From JAXHMB01 sp034521755 (lineage in GTDB: Bacteria > Bacteroidota > Rhodothermia > Balneolales > Balneolaceae): a stretch of DNA of 64,000 nucleotides. Where the stretch lies: assembly GCA_034521755.1 (NCBI GenBank), contig JAXHMB010000004.1, forward strand, positions 806,001 to 870,000, read 5' to 3'. The translations under genes were made by a program, and so were the position numbers. Shown here piece after piece: positions 27,523 through 34,385 of the stretch (positions within the stretch are counted from its first letter, which is position 1; each line of letters starts with the position of its first letter). The notes beneath the pieces are model-generated. The model was given only the letters and a program-made list of their open reading frames with translations. It searched no databases and was not told where the DNA came from.

Positions 27523-28316
27523 AAGTTATAGCTGGCTGCCATGGCTGATTTCGATTAGTATTATTGTATTAATTGGTACCCTGGCTTCTTATTATAGTTG
27601 GAATTGGTACCGTTATGTGCTGGATCCATGGACCGCAGCCAATGGTTTGGCTACCATAGTTGCGATCAATGAATTTGGACAAGGTATAGCAGATGTGGGA
27701 CCTCATTGGGAGTACAGACTACAAGCCTTAGCTAGTCTTATCACTATTTTTGTTATCGGCCCTTCTTTATGGATTTACGGTGAGCTAAAGAACGAGAAAA
27801 AGTCTGCTGATGACGAAGCCCATCTAAAAAAAGGCTTCGTTTGGTATGTAGGTGCTATTTTGATTTGTGGCGGACTTGTATTTGCTGTTCCTGCAACAAT
27901 TACAAAAGGAATCGTTTTTAACAACACCTGGGAGTCTGCGGCTCAAATACCAAAATGTGGATGAGCTGAGAACCAGCTTATACAAGATGGGTTATAATGC
28001 TTTTGAATTATACTACCTGCCGCGCGAATCGGGCGGTGGCGGTGGAAGCTTTTATCTGTCTGGTAATAATGGTGAAGAGCGCCCTATAACACTTTCGGAC
28101 TTAGAGAGTTTCAGTGAGAATTCTGAAAATAGCTTTCACCTTTCGAAAGTAGTAACTGACAGTACCATCACCATTTATGGGGTGGGGTACAAGAAGAGTG
28201 ATAATTTAGGGTTTAAAAATGCGGATGGAGATTCAGGGAGAGTACAGGTCTCACTAAGAATTACTCCTTCGCTAGAGAGTAACTATTTTGACCATAATAC
28301 TGATTCAAATGATTAA
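27506..28316 (+). pseudogene. second membrane paralogue, split by a frameshift
   Basis: The reading starts at ATG 27506, which has a strong AGGGGGGA ribosome site at 27492-27499. Frame 1 encodes two or three transmembrane helices and runs to a TGA at 27962-27964. The rest of the protein (NVDELRTSLYKMGYNAFELYYLP..., a glycine run and the GFKNADGDSGRVQV tail) is in the +1 frame up to 28316. The switch lies in ATACCAAAATGTGGATGAG near 27945-27960, so removal of one base, perhaps an A, joins both parts into a protein of about 270 residues. Sequencing error, a real mutation and programmed shifting are all possible; unknown family. Confidence 0.6.
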
Positions 28317-28351
28317 ATCCGATCCCAAGCCCGGTTGGGGATGAGTTTAAT
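28313..28351 (-). pseudogene. relic of a short-chain dehydrogenase 3' end
   Basis: Read on the minus strand, this spells LLIKLIPNRAWDRI and a stop, closely like the C-terminus LLKLIPNWVLDRL of the SDR gene at 29165-29887. An in-frame stop precedes it, so only about 13 codons survive. It appears to be the remaining end of a duplicated or displaced SDR gene. Confidence 0.4.
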
Positions 28352-28429
28352 AAGTAAATATTATCCTAAGCCAATCATTGATCTTGAGTAATTTTATAAA
28401 GAGATAAGATCAAGAGAATATGTATTCAT

Positions 28430-28460
28430 AAAAAGATTAGCCCGACCAATTTGGCCGGGC
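28430..28460 (-). terminator. possible terminator of the PfpI-like gene
   Basis: GCCCG at 28440-28444 pairs with CGGGC at 28456-28460, with CCA/TGG inside. On the minus strand the stem is followed by CTAATCTTTTTAT. The position about 50 bp after the stop of the minus-strand gene fits a weak rho-independent terminator. Confidence 0.45.
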
Positions 28461-28506
28461 CGGATAGTTAATAAAGCACTATGGTTAATTTTATGTTACC
28501 AACCTT

Positions 28507-29088
28507 TTAATGTGTGATTTTGGTGCCCAATACATCGAGGAAAGCAGCCAGCCATTTTGGATGTCCGGGCCATGCAGGAGAGGTAACAAGATTTCCATCA
28601 ACAACTACTTCTGTAGGTTCTACATCTTTGTAATTTGCTCCTGCTAATTCCATTTCCGGACCACAAGCCGGATATGCAGTGAGAGTTCTATTTTCTACTA
28701 CATTAGCCGCTGCAAGAATCTGAAGCCCATGGCAAATAGCCGCAACGGGTTTATCTTCTTTGAAGAAATGACGAACTGTTTCTAGAACTCCGTCCTCGCG
28801 ACGAAGGTATTCCGGAGCACGTCCACCGGAAACGACAAGGGCATCATAATCATCCGGGTTTACCTCAGAGAAAGTAGCATTCAATGCAAAATTATGTCCG
28901 GGCTTTTCTGTATAGGTTTGGTCGCCCTCAAAGTCATGGATAGCTGTTTTTACAGATTCCCCTGACTTTTTTCCAGGACATACGGCATGCACATCATGCC
29001 CTACCATTTTCAGTGCCTGGAATGGAACCATAATTTCATAGTCTTCGCCAAAATCGCCAACAAGCATTAAAATTTTTTTCCCACTCAT
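28507..29088 (-). CDS. DJ-1/PfpI family protein
   Basis: A 193-residue glutamine-amidotransferase-like fold protein of the PfpI/YhbO branch. The nucleophile cysteine sits in VAAICHGLQILAAANV, with the conserved acidic residue early (GDFGEDYEIMVPFQALK) and GGRAPEYLRRED before it. Family members have been reported as proteases, deglycases or stress chaperones; which applies here is not shown. It may form a unit with the SDR gene upstream, which ends 76 bp before its start. Confidence 0.9.
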   Translation of the reverse strand: MSGKKILMLVGDFGEDYEIMVPFQALKMVGHDVHAVCPGKKSGESVKTAIHDFEGDQTYTEKPGHNFALNATFSEVNPDDYDALVVSGGRAPEYLRREDGVLETVRHFFKEDKPVAAICHGLQILAAANVVENRTLTAYPACGPEMELAGANYKDVEPTEVVVDGNLVTSPAWPGHPKWLAAFLDVLGTKITH

Positions 29089-29164
29089 AACAACCTCTTA
29101 TTTATTTAATGAACATTATTGAGTTAACTAAACCTGAAATATTGATTGGGCGTTCTTTAAGATT

Positions 29165-29887
29165 TCAAAGTCTGTCTAGTACCCAGTTGGGAATGAGTTT
29201 TAACAGCCAGCCCACCAGTCGCCACCGCTTGGTGATATAGGCATGATTCTTTTTTGAATCGATGGCATCGGCGATCTGCCGTGCAGACTTATCCGTGGGC
29301 TGTACCCAAAACATGCCGGTTTTTCCTTCTGTCATCTCCGATTCTACAAAACCGGGCTTGATATCGGTAACGGTAATGTCCGCATCCGAGTGATTGGCCA
29401 GCTGACGGTAGCCCTGCATATAGGTGCTTACATACGCTTTGGAGGCATTGTAAGCCGAAGACAGTCCATAGCCAAAAAGAGAAGCTACGGATGAAATACC
29501 TACAATGTGGCCATGACCCTGATCCTTAAAATAATCGAAAGAAAAATTAGCCAATGCAGAAAAGCCTCGAATGTTCACATCAATAACCTGCTTCTCTTTT
29601 TCCCAGGTAATCTTGCCCTGGAAATTAGAGACGCCGGCATTGATGACAATGATATCCATGCCGTTCATGGCGTCAATAAGCTGCTCGAGCTGTTCTTGTG
29701 CTTTTTCGGTTTCTACCACATCCATAAACTGAATGTGTACCCGAGAGTTAAGCTGTGTTCGAAGTTCTTCCAGTCGTTCAATACGTCGGCCTGTCAGTCC
29801 AACTGTGTAGCCTCTTCGATGCATTTCAATGGCCAGCTCCTTGCCTATTCCGGATGTGGCGCCTATAATTACAGCTTTTTTATTCAT
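29165..29887 (-). CDS. short-chain dehydrogenase/reductase
   Basis: NAD(P)-dependent oxidoreductase of about 240 residues. It has the nucleotide motif IIGATSGIGKELA, NAGVSN, the catalytic Ser in GISSVASLFG and the YNASK active-site Tyr/Lys, followed by KPGFVESEM. The start at ATG 29887 gives a normal N-terminus; an in-frame start at 29929 would overlap the upstream gene by 31 bp and add 14 atypical residues. The very hydrophobic C-terminus (WRLVGWLLKLIPNWVL) suggests membrane contact, as in DltE-like SDRs. Substrate unknown. Confidence 0.88.
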   Translation of the reverse strand: MNKKAVIIGATSGIGKELAIEMHRRGYTVGLTGRRIERLEELRTQLNSRVHIQFMDVVETEKAQEQLEQLIDAMNGMDIIVINAGVSNFQGKITWEKEKQVIDVNIRGFSALANFSFDYFKDQGHGHIVGISSVASLFGYGLSSAYNASKAYVSTYMQGYRQLANHSDADITVTDIKPGFVESEMTEGKTGMFWVQPTDKSARQIADAIDSKKNHAYITKRWRLVGWLLKLIPNWVLDRL

Positions 29888-29898
29888 AAATGGTAATT

Positions 29899-30834
29899 TT
29901 AGGTTTTGGCTTTTGTAAGGTGAATCCAACCATGTTGATTAAGTTTTGGTTCAAAATGATCCGGATGGAATATCTCCGCCAGAATTTGAGCTGACTCAAC
30001 CAGCCTAGGTCCAGGGCGATTGAAATATTGATTTCCCTCTAATATATACACCTGGTCATTTTGGACAGCATTTAAAGTTTCCCATTCAGGTCGTGAGGTC
30101 AGAGTATCTATTTCTTTTAGCGTTTGGTTAATGTTATAACCACATGGCATAATGGCCATAATTTTCGGATTGTATTTCTGAAGTTTGTCCCAATTTATAA
30201 AAGGCGAATGGCTTCCGGCTTTTGCTCCCACGCTTTTGCCTCCTGCAATTTGGATAAGTTCCGGTACCCAATTTCCGGCTGTCATTATCGGATCAAGCCA
30301 CTCAATACAGCAGATGCTTTTAGAGGGTAGGTTGTGGGTTTCACTTTTAATATAAGCAAATTCCTTTTTTAGGTTTTCTATTAATGTTATTCCTTTCTCG
30401 GCAATTTTAAGAGTAGATGCTATAGTTCTAATAGATTCAAAAACCTCATCAAGGTTGGTCGGTGAAACAGAGATAATTTCTACCTTATTATCTAAAGTTT
30501 TTTTAACAGCTTGCTTTACTTCAGATAGCGAAGCAGCACAGACTTTGCAGTGGTCTTGAGTAATGATTAAATCAGGCTGCAGTTCCGTTAGTACATTGCT
30601 GTTTACCCGGTAAACAGAAAGCCCTTCTTGTAACAGTGCTTTCACACGCTGATCAATTTCGTAGCTGGTGCCGTCAGGTTCAAATTTTGGTTCGGTGCAG
30701 TAGGGAAGTTTTTTTACGGCAGGTGGGAAATCGCACTCATGAGATCTTCCTACCAGATATTGTTGCATCCCAAGCCTACATACAATTTCTGTTGTACTGG
30801 GTAGAAGGGAAACAATTCTGGGTGAATGATTCAA
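29899..30834 (-). CDS. cobalamin-binding (BtuF-like) periplasmic-binding-fold protein
   Basis: A 311-residue protein of the helical-backbone metal receptor family. It shows RIVSLLPSTTEIVCRLG, VGRSHECDFP, LQPDLIITQDHCKVC and SRPEWETLNAVQNDQVYILEGNQYFNRPGPRLVESAQIL, close to proteins annotated as cobalamin-binding. No signal peptide is visible, which is odd for an ABC-transporter binding protein but seen in a cytosolic-looking subgroup. No BtuCD genes are adjacent. B12 need is supported by MetH in this window. The stop is 12 bp from the SDR start, so one operon is likely. Confidence 0.8.
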   Translation of the reverse strand: MNHSPRIVSLLPSTTEIVCRLGMQQYLVGRSHECDFPPAVKKLPYCTEPKFEPDGTSYEIDQRVKALLQEGLSVYRVNSNVLTELQPDLIITQDHCKVCAASLSEVKQAVKKTLDNKVEIISVSPTNLDEVFESIRTIASTLKIAEKGITLIENLKKEFAYIKSETHNLPSKSICCIEWLDPIMTAGNWVPELIQIAGGKSVGAKAGSHSPFINWDKLQKYNPKIMAIMPCGYNINQTLKEIDTLTSRPEWETLNAVQNDQVYILEGNQYFNRPGPRLVESAQILAEIFHPDHFEPKLNQHGWIHLTKAKT

Positions 30835-30907
30835 AATAGCTGAAAATTCTTATTATCCTGAACATATTTCAGGATTTAAACTAGGCTTAAAATTTATAAG
30901 TACAAAT

Positions 30908-31237
30908 ATGATAGAATTTAGTGACTTTAAAAAGGTCGATCTGCGTATCGGCACCATTCGTAAAGCATATAAAAATGAAAAAGCACATAGCCCGGCTTAT
31001 ATAATGGAAATAGATTTTGGTGAGCTTGGAGTAAAAAAGACTTCGGCTCAAATTGCAGAAAATTACGAGCCTGGAAATTTAGCAGGCCGACAGGTTGTGG
31101 CCGTTGTAAATTTCCCGCCTAAACAAATAGCCGATATGATGTCTGAAGTTCTGGTACTTGGAGCTTTGTCTGATGAAAAAGGGACCGTGCTGCTAGAACC
31201 GGAAAGAAAAGTGGAAAATGGAGCAAAGGTGGGATAA
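30908..31237 (+). CDS. csaA: tRNA-binding/CsaA-like protein
   Basis: A 109-residue single OB-fold protein of the EMAP/tRBD type. FKKVDLRIGTIRKAYKNEKAHSPAYIMEIDFGELGVKKTSAQI and QVVAVVNFPPKQIADMMSEVLVLGA are characteristic of CsaA, a dimeric tRNA-binding, chaperone-like protein proposed to assist protein export in Bacillus. Length and motifs are complete. It is followed by a hairpin shared with the convergent yceI gene. Confidence 0.92.
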   Translation: MIEFSDFKKVDLRIGTIRKAYKNEKAHSPAYIMEIDFGELGVKKTSAQIAENYEPGNLAGRQVVAVVNFPPKQIADMMSEVLVLGALSDEKGTVLLEPERKVENGAKVG

Positions 31238-31266
31238 TAAAAAAGCCCGAGCCAAATGACTCGGGC
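31238..31266 (-). terminator. terminator between csaA and yceI
   Basis: GCCCGAG pairs with CTCGGGC around an 8-nt loop. On the minus strand a T-rich run (TTTTTTATT) follows the stem, so it should end yceI transcription; the plus strand has no T-run after it. Confidence 0.82.
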
Positions 31267-31287
31267 AGAGATGAAAGTAAAAATAAA

Positions 31288-31902
31288 TTAGTTGACAGAG
31301 TTGAGTTCTAATGCAATACTTATATCAACATTATCTCCTACGACCGCGGTAGCAGCCCAGTCGCCGGTACCTACTTTAAAGTCGGTCCGGTCAATTGAGT
31401 AATCTATTTTCATACCTGCAACCTTGGTATTTTCTTTCATGGGATGATCTTTCACACCCAAAAGCGTGAATGGAAGCTTTACATCTTTGGTAACATCCTT
31501 AATGGTCAGCTTGCCGTGAGCTATAAACTTATTATCTCCTTCTTTAGTAATCCTGTCACTCTTGAAAGAGATGGTCGGATATTTTTCAGCGTTGAAAAAG
31601 TCCGGTGATTGAAGATGCCCGTCTCTTTTCTGGTTATCGGTATCAATGCTGCTTACCTGGATGTCAATATTAACGCTGCTTTCTTCCAGGTTTTCTGGAC
31701 TGAAATAAATTTGTGAATCATATTTTTTGAATGCCCCCTGAACAGGAGTAAAGAAGTGAGAAACTTCAAAGGTTATATTGCTGTGAACTGAATCTATTTT
31801 CCATTCAGTGGCCTTTATTGCTTTTTCATTACTGGTAAAGCCACTTGCAATAAAAAACAACAAGGTGGCAAAGAGTGTAGAAGTAAGTTTAGATAATTTC
31901 AT
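31288..31902 (-). CDS. YceI family periplasmic lipid-binding-like protein
   Basis: An exported 204-residue protein with a signal peptide (MKLSKLTSTLFATLLFFIASGFT). The mature part is the YceI beta-barrel: WKIDSVHSNITFEVSHFF, DNQKRDGHLQSPDFFNAEKYPTISFKS, GKLTIKDVTKDVKLPFTLLGV and a final strand with VDISIALELN. YceI proteins bind polyisoprenoid or amphiphilic molecules; their physiological role varies. Single gene with its own terminator. Confidence 0.93.
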   Translation of the reverse strand: MKLSKLTSTLFATLLFFIASGFTSNEKAIKATEWKIDSVHSNITFEVSHFFTPVQGAFKKYDSQIYFSPENLEESSVNIDIQVSSIDTDNQKRDGHLQSPDFFNAEKYPTISFKSDRITKEGDNKFIAHGKLTIKDVTKDVKLPFTLLGVKDHPMKENTKVAGMKIDYSIDRTDFKVGTGDWAATAVVGDNVDISIALELNSVN

Positions 31903-32069
31903 ATTGAGGTATTTATTTAGTTGTAGGTTAAAGAATTTATTACCGAGATACCCCTAAATGCTTATGCTGTAAAAATCGTTTCCTTTAACATTAAATTAAT
32001 TTCATGCGCTTGGATATCATAAGCGTATTGTTAAACGGTATTAAGAGGGAGTTATGGGGTAGCTATGAA

Positions 32070-32100
32070 TTTACATCGGGACAAATATTGGGTATCTTTG
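32070..32100 (+). promoter_or_regulatory. Bacteroidota-type promoter of the DUF4168 gene
   Basis: TATCTTTG at 32093-32100 matches the phylum's -7 consensus TAnnTTTG, and TTTA at 32070-32073 lies 19 bp upstream where a -33 TTTG-like box is expected. It is 49 bp before the ATG at 32150. Confidence 0.5.
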
Positions 32101-32149
32101 CCAAACTAATATCTAATGAATTATCAAATATTTAATCTTACTCACTATC

Positions 32150-32647
32150 ATGAAGTTATTTAAAAAGTTTTTCCCAGTTGCTTTGGGCTTGTTATTGTTA
32201 TCAGGTGCCGCATTTGCTCAGGGTATGCAAATGGATACTACAAAAGCCGACACTGTTACTGATGCAGAATTAGAAAATTTTGTCCAGGCTACTAAAGAAG
32301 TGCAGATGATGCAGCAAGAACTGCAGCTTGAAATGCAAAATATGATCAAAGATGAAGGCATGGAAGTACAACGCTTTCAAAAGATCATGCAAAGCAAGCA
32401 AAATCCACAAGCTGCCGGAAGCGTAGAAGTTTCCACTGAAGAGCAGGAAATAATTAATAAGATTCAACCCAAGCTCCAAGAAATGGGCCAAAAGGCTCAG
32501 CAGGAACAAATTTCTACCATTGAAGCTAACGACTTAACATTGCAGCGTTATCAGCAAATTGCACAGACCATACGTTCTAATCCTGCAATGATGCAGAAAG
32601 TGCAACAAATGATGTCGGATTCAACATCATCCGGAGACGGTAATTAA
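32150..32647 (+). CDS. DUF4168-domain exported helical protein
   Basis: A 165-residue secreted protein with a signal peptide cut near AFAQG. The mature sequence is helical and very rich in Gln and Met (ATKEVQMMQQELQLEMQNM, IIEKIQPKLQEMG-like repeats), with the DUF4168 pattern D-A-E-L-x-x-F-V-x-A and a closing RYQQIAQTIRSNPAMMQKV. Some relatives are described as outer-membrane or stress-related, but there is no defined function. It has its own promoter and terminator. Confidence 0.8.
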   Translation: MKLFKKFFPVALGLLLLSGAAFAQGMQMDTTKADTVTDAELENFVQATKEVQMMQQELQLEMQNMIKDEGMEVQRFQKIMQSKQNPQAAGSVEVSTEEQEIINKIQPKLQEMGQKAQQEQISTIEANDLTLQRYQQIAQTIRSNPAMMQKVQQMMSDSTSSGDGN

Positions 32648-32670
32648 TTCCAGCATCACATTTTGATTTC

Positions 32671-32697
32671 AAAGCCCGCCACTGCGCGGGCTTTTTT
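32671..32697 (+). terminator. rho-independent terminator of the DUF4168 gene
   Basis: AAAGCCCGC pairs with GCGGGCTTT around a six-base loop and runs into TTTTTT. Its T-run reaches the stop codon of the convergent glycosylase gene at 32696. Confidence 0.88.
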
Positions 32698-33295
32698 ATT
32701 GGCTCACCCATTTGTTGTCCTTTATTATAAAACGCCAGGGAAGGTTGGCATCTTCGCCTGCATAATCTACTCCAATTCGTTTGGTAGCAGTAATGTCTGT
32801 TTTTGCTAAAGAAATGTTCCGGTCTTCAATCCAGATGATATCCCCCAAAAGATCAGTGCCGTCGTGAATATTTGTAGTGATACCGAGGGCTTGAGTCATC
32901 CGTCCGGGTCCCGCGGTAAGCTTGGGTTCTGATTCATCAAAGCCACGACGCTCAAGTATAGTTTCAATTCCATCAACCGGTTCAATGGCACGAATTAAGA
33001 TGGCATCAGCCAAATCTTTTTTATTGGTAACCACATTGAATAGATGGTGAATGCCGTAGCAAAGATATACGTAGGCGTTGCCGCCCGCCCGGTACATAAT
33101 TTCTGTGCGGTTTGTTCTGGTATTATTATTGGCATGGCAGGCCTTGTCGCCGCGTCCGCAGTAAGCCTCGGTTTCGGTAATAATTCCTGATGTAAGTTCT
33201 CCTCCAATATTGGTACAAAGTACTTTGCCAAGCAGCTCTTGGCTGATTTGAACCACATCGCTGCGCTGATAAAATTCTAAGGGAAGCTTATTCAT
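32696..33295 (-). CDS. DNA-3-methyladenine glycosylase (AAG/MPG family)
   Basis: Base-excision enzyme that removes alkylated purines. The 199 residues match the eukaryote-like AAG family: QELLGKVLCTNIGG, TETEAYCGRGDKACHA with the catalytic Glu, RTEIMYRAGGNAYVYLCYGIHHLFNVVT, and the late KLTAGPGRMTQALGIT. All parts are present and the length is normal. Transcribed on its own, 53 bp after the stop of the YihY gene, which is on the same strand. Confidence 0.94.
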   Translation of the reverse strand: MNKLPLEFYQRSDVVQISQELLGKVLCTNIGGELTSGIITETEAYCGRGDKACHANNNTRTNRTEIMYRAGGNAYVYLCYGIHHLFNVVTNKKDLADAILIRAIEPVDGIETILERRGFDESEPKLTAGPGRMTQALGITTNIHDGTDLLGDIIWIEDRNISLAKTDITATKRIGVDYAGEDANLPWRFIIKDNKWVSQ

Positions 33296-33348
33296 TATAC
33301 ATTATATAATGAGTAAAAATAATAGCTTTATGACACTAATTTGCTTGA

Positions 33349-34254
33349 TTAGGAAATAGCTGTATAGGGGTTTTCTTTAACAGGCTCAGGCTTTTCAAAT
33401 TGTTCCTGAAAAGCTTTTGCAGCAATGACAGAAACGACCAGCAGGACTGCCGAATAAAATGCCCAAATACTGATAATCACTAAAATAGTGTAGCCCTGAT
33501 AAAAATAGCGGTAGGCTCCAAATGCATATTCCAAGTACGTTCCAAGTCCGTATTTTGCTATTTCAAAAAGAACAGTATAGACCAGCGCACCCACCATTGC
33601 TACTTTGGGGCTCATTCTTTTTTCACTGATATATCTAAAAAGGATGTAGAAAAGAAACAGGGTGAAGAGTACCGGGATAACAATATTTAAAAACTCGTAT
33701 ACCCAACTGAGCTGTATGACCATGTCAGTTAAGGGTATGGCAATTTCTCGAAGTGAAAAAAGAGAAACTAAAGAGATGGCGAAGCTAAAAGCGATAAACA
33801 CACTTCCAATCAAGCCAAACGTAAAGAAGCTATAAATGAGCTCCAGTACGGGGTGTTTGCGGTCTCCAATATCAAAAATATCAAAAACTACGTGTTTAAC
33901 GGTATGGAAGAGCCCCTGTGAGAAAACTACCAGGATTACCAGACCAACAATACCAAACACTCGACGTGCGCCGATTAATGGATTTAGTAATGTTTCAAGT
34001 GTTACAGCTCCCTGGAAAATGTCACCGGTGCGTGATTCGTAGGTGAAACTTGGAAATAATTCTTGTCCATAGCGGACAATTTCCTGGAAAGCATCTTCGT
34101 ACGACAGTAGATACCCAATGATGGAAATCATGAGCAGCACAAAGGGGATTGCGCAAATAAACAAGTTGAAAGCAATCGCTGAGGCATGGTGAAAAACATC
34201 TTTCTTCTTCACCATCGTTACGATGAGCCGCAATAAATCCTTATACTTCTGCAA
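33349..34254 (-). CDS. YihY/virulence factor BrkB family membrane protein
   Basis: Inner-membrane protein of 301 residues with six predicted helices. The family signature at the N-terminus is present (HHASAIAFNLFICAIPFVLLMISIIGYLL), as are the later GALVYTVLFEIAKYGLGTYLEY and FYQGYTILVIISIWAFYSAVLLV. The biological role is unsettled; the old ribonuclease BN label for this family is wrong. It starts 131 bp from the divergent mutS. Confidence 0.87.
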   Translation of the reverse strand: MQKYKDLLRLIVTMVKKKDVFHHASAIAFNLFICAIPFVLLMISIIGYLLSYEDAFQEIVRYGQELFPSFTYESRTGDIFQGAVTLETLLNPLIGARRVFGIVGLVILVVFSQGLFHTVKHVVFDIFDIGDRKHPVLELIYSFFTFGLIGSVFIAFSFAISLVSLFSLREIAIPLTDMVIQLSWVYEFLNIVIPVLFTLFLFYILFRYISEKRMSPKVAMVGALVYTVLFEIAKYGLGTYLEYAFGAYRYFYQGYTILVIISIWAFYSAVLLVVSVIAAKAFQEQFEKPEPVKENPYTAIS

Positions 34255-34385
34255 AGTTTTCTGCTGATTATTAATAAGTGAGCTTAATCTATTAACTATA
34301 TATATTCTGTGCTGATATCAGTGAATCAGCATACTTAAAATTAAACATAATTGTAAGATAATCATTCCTAAAATAAAACCGGTAC

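Noticed and set aside
27867..28316. Independent gene starting at 27867
   Set aside because: The first ~80 bases overlap the membrane segment of the preceding frame and look non-native; the real homology begins at NVDELRTSL, after the frameshift.
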